A DNA stretch of 64,000 nt from Nepenthes gracilis. Taxonomy: Eukaryota > Streptophyta > Magnoliopsida > Caryophyllales > Nepenthaceae. The position numbers were made by a program, and so were the translations under genes. Shown here in pieces: positions 34,054-46,365 of this stretch. The DNA lies in assembly GCA_033239525.1 (NCBI GenBank), contig BSYO01000025.1, positions 9,086,001 to 9,150,000 on the forward strand, in the 5' to 3' direction. Each line of letters begins with the position of its first letter. The first letter of the stretch is position 1. Below the pieces are notes generated by a model, which was given only the letters and a program-made list of their open reading frames with translations, was not told where the DNA came from and did not search any database.

Positions 34054-35286
34054 ATTTACGTTTCTCTTCAAATTTTTCAAAATTAAACAAAAAAGGATTA
34101 AAATTATAAAAGAATGCAATTTTAGTAGTTTTTCCGAATATTTTTATTATAAATTCGACTGCATTATTCATACTGAACCTTTTATTTTATCAAATGAGAT
34201 TGTAATTTTTTTTTCGAAAGGCAAATTAGACACTGTCAAATCTCCATTCAAATTTGATTAATTAGCCTAGACTATGAAGGGAAAAAGGAACCTGGATAGG
34301 GGTTTTCAGTGATAAATCATCCAGGAGTTGAAAACATCTAGGAGTTGAAAATATAATCTTTTATATTTCCTTTGATAAAATCATCTAGGAGTTGAAAACA
34401 TATTACTACGTTTTACAGAAGATAAAATTCCTTTATGTTTTTTGGTATCAGATTTGTTTGGTTTGTCAAAAATTCGTTTTTTTGCTATTTAATTTGAATT
34501 AACTCTATTTTATACTTAACAAAATTGAGTCAATTTTTATTAATTAAGGTTTTATTATATAACACATGATTGGATATTGAGTTCGTCGGCATTAATTAGG
34601 AGTTAAGATATGTTTATTTGATATGAAAAAAATCAATTGATGAAATTAATATCTATTTTATTAGTACAGAATAAAATTGACTCAAATTAAGTAAGAGAAT
34701 AAAATTAAATTAATTTGCAAATGTGGTAAAAGCAGTAATAATTTTAATGTTGGAAACACTATTCATATTATCAATAAAAATCACCGAAGAAGTAGCGAGA
34801 GAAGTAGTTATGTCTAGTTTTCCTAATTTTAGAGCTGCCACCACGATGACTATTGGTTTTGTGGGTCTCTCCATCATAGTTTGCATGTAGAGATAATTTT
34901 TCAAAGCACATGTTGGCGCGGCTCATTATACACTGCAAGTTTTTTAACCTAAGTTGATCTGGCCTCTCATTTTTACCTTATTCGTAATGATAGTCTAAGT
35001 TTCTAATAAAACTAGACATTCAAAGGAGACTATCATCTAATGGTTGACCCACTAAATTTAAAAGATAATCTGATTGGATATCTGCCTTATAAAGCATTCC
35101 TCGGATGACAAAGGCACTTGCAAGACTTGATTTGGAAGGATGATCTCTAACAAGATAGACTATGACAAAGCAAACTACAACGGGACAACTCTTAACAAAA
35201 TGGTTTCCGATAGGATAGTCTGGCCCATTTTTCAACCTATCTAGCAGCCCTAGTTTTATTGTCCAAAACATATTCTACCATTAGCC
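34054..35286. other. Intergenic DNA
   Basis: No gene or element was recognised. The segment at(c/t)caggagttgaaaac-like occurs three times at about 34317, 34338 and 34381. A minus-strand open frame at 35020-35271 matches nothing I know. Confidence 0.35.
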
Positions 35287-36040
35287 TGTTGGCACAAAAT
35301 GGAAGATACGGTGATTGGTTGGATAGACCACTTGGACGCTAAACAGAGATGAGAGCTCGGACGGACGGGCAACAGTGGAGATAGAATAAGTGAGAAAATA
35401 CACACGAGATTTTAACGTGGAAAGACCCTTCTCAATTAAGGGAAAAACCACAAAAAGAATGTACTATAAATAGTTGATTATTTATAAGAATGTTAGCTAC
35501 ACAAGCCCAAATAAAAAAAACAATCACAAGTGTATATATCTCAATCTCTCTAGAAAAGTATATCTTTCTCTATCTTTACAGCAAAAACTTCCCCACAACT
35601 CTCTCTATGCACGCACAAGTGATACACCACAAAGAAAGAGTACAAGTATATATATATATACACAAGGAAATTAGTGGGCGGCCAGCAACTCTAGCAGTAG
35701 GGTGGCAAGATCACACCTCCTAGGCTTGCCACAGCAGGCGCACGCCTGGCATACAGAGTGGTAGGCCTGCCATCCATTGGAAGTTGTAGTCGCCTCAAAC
35801 TTCCAATCAGGGTAGGCCAACTGCCCACCTGCAGATATAGCTGTAGCAGACCTACGGAGAGAGAGAGTCAATGCCTAGGCTTTCAGAGTCCTCATCCATG
35901 TCTTCAGCTACCTCTCAAACATTACTCCTCCAACTGGTTCTCGTCCATTTTGACAGACATTTCGGACCTCTCCAGAAGTCCGCGTCCATTTTTTCCCACA
36001 TGTCCGCGAACAAAATACCACGAAGGAAGTGACCCCAACA
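35287..36040 (-). repeat. copia-1 3' LTR
   Basis: 754 bp, TGTTGGCACAAAATGG to GTGACCCCAACA. It contains an ATATAT tract (35649-35662) also present in the other LTR. Confidence 0.9.
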
Positions 36041-36049
36041 AACTTTCTC

Positions 36050-36580
36050 TCACGACCGAGTGGGAGCGAAGTTAGTTAGACCGATAATGTCACAACAAGC
36101 TTCCAGCTTTCCCTTTGGCAAAACTTTGGTTAATATGTCCGAGTCATTGTCATCCGTTCGGACTTTTCCTATGGATATTTGCCCTTTATCAAAAACATCT
36201 ATCACCCAATGATATCGAATGTTAATATGCTTCGACCTGGAATGGAATGAGGAGTTTTTACACAAGTGTATGGCACTTTGGCTATCACAGAGGACCTCGT
36301 AATGTTTTTGCCATAGACCCAACTCTTGGACGAATCTTTTCATCCATAACATTTCTTCGCAGCCTCTCACGGCAACTAAGAATGAACTCGTCTGTGAGTC
36401 GAGAGGGCAATGCGCTTTTGCAACTTGGACCGACAGAGACCGCCTCCCCGCAAATTTCACTGGGTACCGGATGTCGATTTCGAGAGTCAACGCCCCGCCA
36501 TGTCGACGCCTCGTACACAACTACCAAGTTTCTCCTCCAAAATGCAAACCCATCTTTGAAGTCCCCCGGAGATATTTGAA
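36050..36580 (-). pseudogene. copia-1 RNase H
   Basis: LCDSQSAIHLCKNSSFHSRS and KHINIRYHWVIDVFDKGQIS are the conserved C-terminal RNase H blocks. SDILTKVLPKGKLEACCDII ends the polyprotein just before the 3' LTR. An upstream frame change separates it from RT. Confidence 0.8.
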
Positions 36581-36583
36581 AAT

Positions 36584-37460
36584 TCACTTTACCGCGAACC
36601 AATGCTCCATCCCTGGATTTGAGAGAAACCGGCTGACAAGACCAACTGCATGAGCAATGTTTAGCTGTGTACACACGGCCGTGTACATCAAACTACCAAC
36701 GGCCGAGGAGTAAGGAATCTTACTCATGCGTTCTTTCTCTATGTCCGAGGATGAACACTGCTGCTTGCTCAGCCTAAAGTGGTTGGCAAGAGGGATACTG
36801 ACAAGCTTGGAGCTTTCCATGTTGAATCGCTGAAGCACCTTTTCAACATAGCCTTTTTGGGACAGCCAGAGCTTATTGTCCCCTCGGTCGCAAAAAATTC
36901 TGATCCCCAAAATCTGTTTCGCCTGTCCGAGGTCCTTCATGGCAAAAGACTGCCCTAGTTGCTCTTTCAACTCCTTAATCCGAGCACTGTTGTGTCCTCG
37001 GCAACCAAGAGAAGTCAGCTCCACATAAAGGAGGGAGGATGACGAAGTCGCTTCAAAAATCTTGGATAAAGACACAAAGTCGGAAGTAGTCTTATGGTAT
37101 CCTCGCTTGATCATGACAGACCCAAACTTCTCGGAACCACTCTGAGCTTACTTTAACCCGTACAAGCTCTTTCTCAAACGATAGACCTACCATTCCTTCC
37201 TCAACCTCAACCTCTTCGTTGTTTCCATGTAGATCTCTTTCTCAAGATCACCATGAAGAAATGCCATTTGGACGTCCAGTTGCTCTATCTCCAGATCCAA
37301 AGCTGTTGCTAATCCGAGTACCACACGGACCGAGGACATCTTAATAACAGGTGTAAAAATTTTATCAAAGTTAACACCTCAAGGCTGGACAAGCCTCCTT
37401 CACGACAAGCCGTGCCTTGTGTCTTAGCTTCCAAGCGTCCTCGGTCGTCTTCAGTCAGAA
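36584..37460 (-). pseudogene. copia-1 reverse transcriptase
   Basis: FAMKDLGQAKQILGIRIF, LWLSQKGYVEKVLQRFNM and KIPYSSAVGSLMYTAVCTQ are clear Tork-type RT blocks. The catalytic YVDD reads YVELTS near 36995-37030, so the active site is destroyed. Stops also occur near 37140-37160 and 37380. Confidence 0.85.
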
Positions 37461-38043
37461 GGCCCACTTGTTCTTCAGGGCCTTCTTTCCCTTGGGTAGC
37501 TTAGTCAGCTCAAAGGTATGGTTCTCATGAAGGGAGACCATTTCTTCCTTCATTGCCTTGAACCATTTGTCCTTATGAGCACTACACATGGCCTCGCCGA
37601 AATCTTCAGGTTCTCTTGCATCAGAGAGCAGGATGTACTCACTTGCTTGCAAGGCGGACGGTTGGACGTCTCTCCCTGGACGACCGTCTTACAGGGGCCA
37701 CCTCGACCTGTTAAGGGGCCAGATCTTCAATCTGATTCTCCTGAGGGGTTGGAACCACCTTATCATTGTTGCTGGCCATTCTTGGTCTGCCGACCTTGAA
37801 CTCAAGAGGCACTGGATGGACAGCTTCAACGACAACTCTGTCCATCCGGGAAGTGTTGGGTTGAGACTTATTCTCTTTCTCAATGTCCTCGATGGTCTCT
37901 TCTTCAACAAAAATCACGTCACGGGATCGGACCAACTTCTTTTCCACTGGGTCATAGAACCTATACCCAAGCTCATCCTCGCCATAGCCCAGAAAGACAC
38001 ATTGCTTTGTCTTTGGCTCTAGCTTGCTCATCTCATCTCTCAA
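37461..38043 (-). pseudogene. copia-1 integrase C-terminal region
   Basis: KQCVFLGYGEDELGYRFYDP followed by KKLVRSRDVIFVEEETIEDI is the copia integrase C-terminal (GKGYR-like) region. DKWFKAMKEEMVSLHENHTF opens the RT module. One stop breaks it near 37712. Confidence 0.8.
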
Positions 38044-38046
38044 AAC

Positions 38047-38793
38047 ATGAATAAAGGCTTTGCGGCTAAATATTCGAAGATGGTTGTACGTTGGCTCCTT
38101 CCCGGTTCAGATCCTTTCTGGGACTTCCTCATCCAAGGGCTTATTGGGCGATCAGTTGATCATGTAGGCGGCCGTCTTCAAGGCCTCGGCCTAAAAGGAT
38201 CCCGGAAGCCTGGCCTAAGACAACAAGCACCTGACCATTTCCATCAGGGTGCGGTTCATTCTCTCGGCCACGCCGTTCAATTGTGGCGTCTTCGGTGGAG
38301 TCATTTGATGTTTGATGCCGTGTACTCTGCAATAGGCATCAAAAGTCTCAATATGCTTTCCACCATTATCACTCCAGACGGCCTTCAACTTCCTCTTGGT
38401 CTCACACTCAACGTGGACATGGAATTGCTCAAAGATTCCTGTGACTTGATTCTTGGTCTTGAGCGGGAACACCCACAGCTTCCTCGAGAAATCATAAATG
38501 AAGGAGATAAAATACTGTGCTCCTCCAAAAAACCTTTCCGGGAGGGGTCCACACATATTTGTGTGGACGAGCTCTAGGGCCTCAAACCTTCTAGATGATG
38601 CGTCTCCTTGAAAGAAGACTCTTCGTTGCTTCCCCGCCATGCAGTGAGGGCAAGTCCTTAGTCTTTCTTCATCTAACTTTGGGATAAGATCCTTCATGGC
38701 TAGATGACTCATGCCCCTCTCACTCATGTGTCCGAGCCTTTTATGCCACAGGCCCGAGGACTCCATACATCTTGTGGTATTCACCTCTGCCAC
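38047..38793 (-). pseudogene. copia-1 integrase core and zinc finger
   Basis: LWHKRLGHMSERGMSHLA and RTCPHCMAGKQ form the HHCC finger. The core D-D-E block includes ELVHTNMCGPL (the D of HTD is N), VWSDNGGKHIE (D present) and PQLNGVAERMNRTL (E present). Confidence 0.85.
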
Positions 38794-38869
38794 CTTTTCC
38801 TTGGCTTTCAGCGCATAAAGGCCTGAGGTCTTTCCTCATCGGGCAACCACCATGGATCCCTTCATCAGC

Positions 38870-39160
38870 TTAAAATCGCCGTCACAAAAGACACAGCAGT
38901 AGCCTTCGTCATCAAGCCGTCCTACTGAAATGATTTTCATACGAATATCTGGGACATGTCAGACGTCCCTCAAAATCAGTTGGGCTCCATTATTTGTCAC
39001 CAAGGAGACGTCGCCCCATCCAATGATCTTGGACGTCTCCATGTTGCCCATCTTCAACACTTCGGGGGCACTCGGAGTGTAAGTAGGGAATAGCTCTCTC
39101 TTGGAGGTGACATGTATGGATACGCAAGAATCCACCACCTAGTTAGAGGCCTGCTTGGCC
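38870..39160 (-). pseudogene. copia-1 aspartic protease
   Basis: VVDSCVSIHVTSKRELF at about 39090-39140 shows D-S-C in place of the catalytic D-S-G. HVPDIRMKIISVGRLDDEGY follows at about 38915-38975. A stop precedes the active site. Confidence 0.75.
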
Positions 39161-39959
39161 ACGGTCACAGAGTCCTTAGACTCGCAGGCCAAAAGGAGGT
39201 CACCTCCTGTGACAACGGAGACCGAGGACTCTTCCTCGCCATGTCTCTTTTCACTCCTATCTTTTCCAGCATTTTCACGCTTCTACTTGTAACAAAACCT
39301 CTTGATGTGCCCCTTCTTGCCACAATGATGGCACTCCATGTTCTGGTACCGAGAATGTAACTTACTCCGCCCTTTGTCTTCAGACTTTGGGCCACATCCT
39401 CAGCTCCTTCCCTTTGATTCAGTGATAAGGACCTTGAAGTGCTGAGAGGTGGACGTACCTTGAGACCGTCATCTTATCTCCTCGTTCAGCACAGCTCCTT
39501 TAGCCATCTCGAAAGTCACCACGCTGTCAGGAGCTGTGTTGGCAATGGTGATCCTCATGACCTCCCATGAGTCAAGAGGGTTGCCAGGAGCCAGAGCCCG
39601 AGCACCTCATCCTCAAATTTGATCCCCATGCCACCTAGCCGGTCCACATAGCCCAGAAATTTGTTCAGGTGGTCAGCGACAGATGAGTTGTCCTTGTACC
39701 AAATCTGCATGAGCTTCATCAAGTGAAAAATTTTGTTATTGTCGGTCTTGGAGGCGTACAGGTTTTGCAATTTTCCCCACAACGTCTTGGCATTTGTCTC
39801 TCATCTAACGTGGTTGTACACATTATCATTGACGAATTGTCGGATATAGCCGCACACTTGCTTGTTTTCCAGCACCCACTCCTTGTCCGATTTTGCCGTC
39901 GGCTTTTGTGTGGCAAATATCGGATTGTGTATAGACTTTACAAAGAGCAAGTCTGACAT
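39161..39959 (-). pseudogene. copia-1 gag
   Basis: It starts with ATG at 39959-39957 (MSDLLFVKSIHNPIF). A TGA occurs 52 codons in, then LWGKLQNLYASKTDNNKIFH and FLGYVDRLGGMGIKFEDEVL continue. The CCHC knuckle CHHCGKKGHIKRFC lies at about 39292-39333. Further stops occur. Confidence 0.8.
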
Positions 39960-40061
39960 CTTGCTCTGCTAAGTGTCAAAATTGGTTCTATTTAAGCAAG
40001 TCATTTTGCTCCTGACCTCCATAACAGTCAACAACAAGGTCACCGTTAAAAGAACCACGTC

Positions 40062-40075
40062 GCTCTGATACCACT
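40062..40075 (-). other. copia-1 primer-binding site
   Basis: AGTGGTATCAGAGC, complementary to the 3' end of initiator-methionine tRNA, directly after the 5' LTR. Confidence 0.9.
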
Positions 40076-40847
40076 TGTTGGCGCAAAACGGAAGACACGG
40101 TGACCGATTGGATAGACCACTCAAACGCCAAACAGAGATGAGCGCTCGAACGGACAGAGAACAATAGAGATAGTATAAGTGATAAAACACATATGAGATT
40201 TTAACGTGTAAAGACCCTTCTTAATTAAGAAAAAAAACTACAAAAGAATGCACTATAAACAATTGATTGTTTACAAGAATGTTAACTACACAAGCCCAAA
40301 TAAAGAAAACAATCATAAGTGTATATCTCTCAATCTCTCTAGAAAAGTGTCTCTCTCTCTATCTTTACAGCAAAAGCTTGCCCATAGTTCTCTCTATGCA
40401 CGCACAAGTGATACAACCCAAAGAAAGAACACAAGTATATATATATATATACATAAGGAAGCTAGTGAGCGGCTAGCCACCCTAGTAGTAGGGTGGTAGG
40501 GACCACGCCTCCTAGGCCTCTATAGTAGGCACACGCTCAAGGCAGAGTGGCAGTGGTGTGCCCGCCATCCGCTGGAAAGTTGTAGCCGCCAAACTTCTAA
40601 TCGTGGTCCGCCAACCGCCCACCCGCACGAGCTGTAGTAGACCACGGAGAGAGAGAGTCATGCCTACTTTCGTGAGTCATCGCCCCATGTCTTCAGCCTA
40701 CCTCTGACATGACTCCTCCAATCGGTCATCGTCCATTTTGACAGCATTTTTGACCTCTTAAGTCCACGCCCATTTTCTTCCATATGTCGGCCCATTTTCT
40801 TCCACATGTCCACTTAGACAAAATACCACGAAGGAGTGACCCCAACA
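40076..40847 (-). repeat. copia-1 5' LTR
   Basis: 772 bp, TGTTGGCGCAAAACGG to GTGACCCCAACA. About 25 bases near 40785-40810 repeat the ccattttcttccacatgtc wording twice, which explains part of the length difference. Confidence 0.9.
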
Positions 40848-41459
40848 CATGAAGACCAAATTCGGGATTTAAGGGTTGGAACATTGGTCCAAATGGAAGC
40901 TAAGTATACACAGGATTGAGTTATCAAAATCAAATGGCCTGATGACCTAACTTCCATTGCTCTAGTCATGCGCCTACAAGACTGAGTAGTTGGTGCAAAC
41001 TTTGTAGTAAAAAAAACGTGTATGTTCGATGCTCATTAAGACCTGTCACACCATGATTTGGTTTGGCACCCAATACACACCTCCCTCTCGGTCTATTGGA
41101 AGGGCATGAAGTGGTTGTCTTCCCGACACCTTTTTCAGAGGTGCCTAATTTTTCAGTTTCTTTTGCCACAGTATTTCAAGCTATTTTCACGAAAAAATAA
41201 TTGCGCCCTAGTAGTGGGAATTACTAGCAAATTTTCAACAACGGCTACTCTAAGGATGACCAGCTAGTACATTAATTTTGGAGGTAGCATTATTGCGGCT
41301 TAGATGCTCTCCTTACTTTCTTCAACGATGAGCAAAAAATGGATAATGGGTGACATTTAACATTGAGAGTCTTACTAATGGCCATGATTATTCTGGTTCT
41401 CATATTTAATGAGACACTTTCAACAATGTAGATAATGCAAATGGCTTTTAGCTAATTTT
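40848..41459. other. Intergenic DNA between copia-1 and copia-2
   Basis: No recognised gene. A few short open frames on both strands match nothing I know. Confidence 0.35.
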
Positions 41460-41464
41460 GATTT

Positions 41465-42212
41465 TGTTGAGTTGTAGGTTACTCCCATATATGTCCTATA
41501 CTCATTTGATATATCACTTGATGGTACATATGATGACATACGTGCGTTGAATTGACATGGAGAAAGTTGTTGAGTGGTGCAAGACAGGCGCCTGATTCAC
41601 ACGTGTGCCGAATCTAGATTGGGGGTGTTCCATGGACATCTGAGAGGTGCACATACACACATTGGCTAGATTGGGGCCACCTAAGGAGAACCTAATGGGC
41701 GCTCATGTGCATATCATAGTGGGTTTATACATGATGCATACTTGACTAGCACTCGAACGTCATTTTTGATATAAAAAGCCCTGACGTAATTTTAGGGGTT
41801 ACACTTTGTGACTTTCTGATTTTAGAGTGCTGACATAGTGAAAAAAGAGAAAAAAAAAGAGAAGAGAAATATTTGCTCATTTAATTGAGTTTCTAATCGA
41901 GTTTTATTTTCTATCGATTTTGAGTACGTTATTCTTGAAAGTTGATAAGGATATTTTACCAGTCATGTCTTTTTTTTTATCTTATACTTTTTATTACTAG
42001 AGTTTATTTATTACAATGAGTTATACATTATATTTTTTGGATTTATATAACCGAACTTGTCACATAATTGATATTTTGAATGTATAGTTTTATGCTTTTT
42101 TATCTTATTTTAAATGGGATTTTTTAACGTAAAATCTTATATTTTTTATTACCTGTGTTGTGTGTTATCGATTATTTTAACTCAATTCAAACAAGAAATT
42201 TGAAACCTAATA
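41465..42212 (+). repeat. copia-2 5' LTR
   Basis: 748 bp, starting TGTTGAGTTGTAGG and ending GAAACCTAATA before the primer site. A TATAAAA box is at about 41770. Confidence 0.85.
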
Positions 42213-42225
42213 AGTGGTGTCAGAG
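42213..42225 (+). other. copia-2 primer-binding site
   Basis: AGTGGTGTCAGAG, one base different from the initiator-methionine tRNA consensus. Confidence 0.75.
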
Positions 42226-42299
42226 ACACAAGTGTCGTTATCATGTGTTAAAACTTGTTTGAACAAATTGAGGTTGAAAATAAAATGATTAACTTGAAT

Positions 42300-43075
42300 A
42301 GCTCAAACTATAATATATGAAGAAACAAAATGAAAGATTTATTGTTTATTAAAATAAGGCATCTTCTGATATTTGTTACTCAAAAGTTTAAGTCGAAGTC
42401 TGAGGAGAAATGGGCTTTTGAACATAAACTATTTAACAATTTGTTGACAATAATCTGTACAATCACATTTGAAATGAAATACATGCAAAATATTGTGGAA
42501 GAAGTTTGAAACACTTTATGAATCAAAGACTAGTAATAATAATTATATCACTTAATGAAATTGATACAAGTGAGATATAAAGAGGGCACAAATATAACCA
42601 ACCATTTGAATGAGTTTCGAGAATGTGTTGACCAATTAAGTAGCTTGGATATCAAATTTGATAACAAATTGCTAAGTTTGTGATTGTTTACTACCTTACC
42701 GGATTCCTAGGAGGTAATGTAGATCAATATCGCCAACACCATTCTAAATAGCATGGTGACCCTAGATATAGCAAAAAGAACCCTACTAAATGAGGAGATA
42801 AGACGATAATCACAAGGTTCTTCTTTCTCACATTTCAAAGTGCTAGTCTCTGAAATAATGTTAAGAAATAAAGGGTGTGACCCAAAATCTGATAAAAAAG
42901 TTGAAGCAAGTAATGTTTGAGGTGTCAAAACCTTGAAAACTACTATTGTTAAAAAAAGGGATACATCAAGAAGTATTCATACAAATAAAATGATAAGAAT
43001 ACTGATGGAAATAAAAAGAATGCTAATAAGACCTGAGATGAAGAGAGAGTATCAATTGTTACTAAAGCCAATATT
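42300..43075 (+). pseudogene. copia-2 gag
   Basis: Fragments match Tork-type gag (LMKLIQVRYKEGTNI-like wording near 42555-42590 and HLNEFRECVDQLSSLDIKFD near 42600-42660). A degenerate zinc knuckle ending KKGYIKKYSYK lies near 42950-42990. There is no continuous frame. Confidence 0.65.
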
Positions 43076-43312
43076 TTGTTGGCTTATAAAGAAGAAGAAG
43101 TGATTAATTTGGCAAATCATAAAACAAATTGGGTGGTAGATAGTGGTGCTTCACTCCATATCACATCAAGAAGAAAATTCTTCATATCTTATACTCCTAG
43201 TAATTTTGAAGTGTTGAAGATGGAAAACAAAAACGTGTTCCAGATTATCAGCTGTGGTGATGTATACCTAATCACCAACAATGGAACCAAGTTACTATTA
43301 AGGGACACATGA
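43076..43312 (+). pseudogene. copia-2 aspartic protease
   Basis: WVVDSGASLHITSRRKFF at about 43130-43185 keeps the catalytic D-S-G. NVFQIISCGDVYLITNNGTK follows. A frame change follows at about 43310. Confidence 0.8.
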
Positions 43313-44470
43313 CACATTCTGGATGGTCAGTTAACTCTTATTTTCAGCGGGTAAACTTGATGACAAAGGGGTTCTGCAATACATTCTATGAAGGGGCTTG
43401 GAAGTTGACTAAAGAGTCTCTAATTGTTACCCAAGGAAATAAAATTTTCAACTTATATGTATTGCCAATTTCATTTTCAGTCGGAGATGTACACGTGGCA
43501 AGAAGTAAGGAATCTTCAAACTTGTGGCACCGATGCTTTAGCCACATGAGTGAGAACAGGTTGAATTATTTAGCTGAGTAACACTTTATTTGAGGTGTGA
43601 AGAAAGCTAAATTGAAGATTTGTTCTCATTATATGGTAGGAAAGTAACAGAGAGTTTTATTTCATGGAAACTCATCCATAAGGAAGATGGATCTTTTCGA
43701 GTTGGTCCACATCTACATATGGCCCTCTTAAAGTAAAGACACTCGGATAAACACTTCATTTTATCACATTTATTAATAATTATTTTAAAAAATTATGGAT
43801 ATATCTACTGAAATTGAAGTATCAAGTCCTTGATAATTTTGAATAATTTTATGTCCTCATGGAGAGACAATTTGGGAAGAAACGAAAATGCATCCAAAGC
43901 AATAATAGAGAGAAATATATTGGAGCATTTGATACATATTGTCAAATCCATGGAATACAACATCAAAGGACTCCACCAAGATGCTTAGTTGAATGGTGTG
44001 GCAGAAAGGATGAACAGGGTGTTGACCGAGGAGTTTGTTGTGTACTTTCAGAGGCAAAGCTTTCCAATTTATTTTGGGAGAAAGTCTTGAATCTCGTGAC
44101 TTATATGTTCAACATTTTACCGAGTGGCTTACTAAATGAAAAAGTATTTGAAAAGGTGTGGTTTAGAAAAGACATATCCTATAACCACTTGCCTGCGTTT
44201 GTGCGTAAGTCTTTTGTCCATATTCCAAAAGATAAGAGGTTCAAGCTAGAATTGAAGGTGAGATAGTGTATCTTTCTTGGTTACGTAGAAGATGAGTTGG
44301 GTTATCGATTTTATTATTCGATAGAGAAGAATCTTGTCCAATCGAAGAATGCGGTATTCATTAGGGATGAGACAATTGAGGATATCAATAAAGTGGAGAA
44401 AGTCATTTCCAACAATGATAGTGACTAGATGTGTGATATGAATCTTGAATCCCTGACACTGGTGTCGATT
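43313..44470 (+). pseudogene. copia-2 integrase
   Basis: The zinc-finger start NLWHRCFSHMSENRLNYL is at about 43519-43572. FDTYCQIHGIQHQRTPPR at about 43928-43980 is part of the core, but the upstream WSDNGGE aspartate reads SNNREKY. The C-terminal DELGYRFYY-type block is at about 44290-44320. Frameshifts separate the blocks. Confidence 0.75.
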
Positions 44471-44699
44471 CATGATGAAGACGGTGATTAAGATGATACT
44501 GATGGGGAAGAAAACTATGGGATTCCTACGCTTCATGGAGTTGACGATACAAATGCAAATGATGCTGTTTATCATGATGATTTTAAACCAGCTGAGACCA
44601 CCATGCTTCAACGATCCACAAGAAATCGAAGACCCTTCACTTACCTATCGGCTGATGAGTAAATATTACTTAATAATGGCGAAGAACCCAAAAGCTTTA

Positions 44700-45680
44700 C
44701 TGAAGTAATGGAAGATAAGTATAAGTTGGAATGGATGGAGGACATGTAAGAAGAATGAATTCATAAAAGAATCACACGTTTGAGTTGATCAAATTGACAA
44801 AGGGCAAACGAGCCTTAAAGAACAAGTGGATTTTTCATTTGAAGACCGATGAGAATAGCCCACAATCAAGGTATAAAGAGATGTTGGTTATAAAAGAGTT
44901 CAATCAATATAAGGGCATCGGCTTTGAAAAGATTTTTTTCCTATTATGAAGATGTTTTCAATCAGAGTGGTTCTTAGATTGGCCGTAGCCCTTGATTTAG
45001 AATTTGAACAATTAGATGTGTGGACGGCTTCTCTTCACGGTGGCCTTGAGGAGGAGATGTACATGGAGTAGCCAAGCGATTCGAAGTTGAGGGAAAGGAG
45101 CATTTAGTATCCTGTCTAAAGAAAAGCTTCTATGGGCTAAAACAAGCCCCAAGACAATAGTACAAAAAATTTAAATATGTTATGATGAGTCAAGGCTACA
45201 AAAAGACTACTTTGGACCCTGTATCTTTATTCAAAGGTTTTCCAATGACGACTTTGTTATTCCTATATTCTATATAGTTGATATGCTTATTGTTTGATGA
45301 AATGCCTCTTGAATTACTGAATTGAAGCAGTAGCTTGGACAATCATTAGTCATGTAAGGATTTAGGGCCAACAAAGTAAATTCTTAGTATAAGAATATTC
45401 CACGACCAAAAAGCAAAGAAATTATGGATATCGTAAGAAAGTCATAAAAATAATTTGTCAAGAAGGATTTAGAGTTGGCGAAGTAAATTCTTTGAATAAG
45501 AATATTTCGTGACTAAAAAGTAAAGAAATTATGGATATCTCAAGAAAGTTATGTTAAGAATGTGCTTTAACATTTTAATATAGAGAAGTCCAAGCTAATA
45601 AGCACTTTGTTGGCCAATTATTTCAAATTGAGCAACTAGCAATGCCTTTCTACAAATAATGAAAAGGTAAGCCTGAGAGT
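44700..45680 (+). pseudogene. copia-2 reverse transcriptase with tandem duplication
   Basis: VLRLAVALDLEFEQLDVW and ASLHGGLEEEMYME (about 44965-45070) are RT blocks. The YVDD region near 45270-45295 is frameshifted (IVDMLIV). A segment of about 90 bases coding the KDLG-x-x-K-ILSIRIF motif is present twice, at 45356-45445 and 45463-45552. Confidence 0.75.
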
Positions 45681-45699
45681 CATCTCCTACTCCTTGGCC

Positions 45700-46320
45700 A
45701 TGAGCAATTTGATGTATACAATGGTGTATATAAGATCGGATATTATTCATGCGGTTAGAGCGGTTAGCCAATTTCTTTCAAACCTCTGGAAGGAGTATTG
45801 ATCCGTGGTAAAATGGATATTGAGAAATTTTTTAGGAACGTCCAAGAAATGTTTATATTTTGAAAATGACAAGCTACTTCTGGATGAGTATACCAATGTA
45901 GACATGGCAGACGATATTAACTCACAAAATTCCACCTCGGGGTATTAAGTGACGTTTGTAGGAGAAACTGTTTCATGGCAATCTAGATTGAAAAGGTGTA
46001 TTACTCTCTCTACCACCGATGCGAAATTTGTTGCAGTAATGGATATAAGAAAGACGATGTTGTGGATTAAGAAGTTCGTCAAAAAAACTTGACTTTAAGT
46101 AAAAACGATAAATGTTGCCTTGTGACAAACAAAATACTATTCACCTTTGTAGAAATTCGTCATTTCATTTCCAATCAAAGCATATTAATGTGAGATATTA
46201 TTAGGTGAGGAATGTGATTGATTCGGAGTTGTTAACAGTTGATAAAGTTAGAAACGAGAAGAATGTATTTTACATGATGATCAAAGTGATATAAAAAAAA
46301 ATTTAAAATTTATCAAACCG
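45700..46320 (+). pseudogene. copia-2 RT end and RNase H
   Basis: Minor fragments of AMSNLMYTMVYIRSDIIHAV (about 45699-45758), VTFVGETVSWQSRLKRC and LSTTDAKFVAVMDIRKTMLW (about 45950-46070) are in the normal order. The DSQSAIHL block is degenerate. Confidence 0.75.
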
Positions 46321-46365
46321 TAGTTGGGATAACGATGGCTTCTATAAGGTCGTGAGAAAAAAATT

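Larger units (their letters stand above)
35287..40847 (-). mobile_element. Tork-type Ty1/copia element (copia-1)
   Basis: LTRs lie at 35287-36040 and 40076-40847 (TGTTGGC...CCCCAACA). The primer site AGTGGTATCAGAGC directly abuts the right LTR. The coding order on the minus strand is gag, PR, INT, RT, RNase H, as in copia. The wording of RT and RNase H is of the Tork/Tnt1 type. The two LTRs differ at about 18 of their first 100 bases, mostly C/T and G/A changes, so the insertion is old. The flanks (tagcc left, catga right) do not form a TSD. Confidence 0.9.

Noticed and set aside
35758..36075. 105-codon plus-strand open frame
   Set aside because: It overlaps the copia-1 3' LTR and has no protein similarity.
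38047..38577. 176-codon plus-strand open frame, the joint longest in the window
   Set aside because: It is antisense to the clear copia-1 integrase reading and has no independent support.
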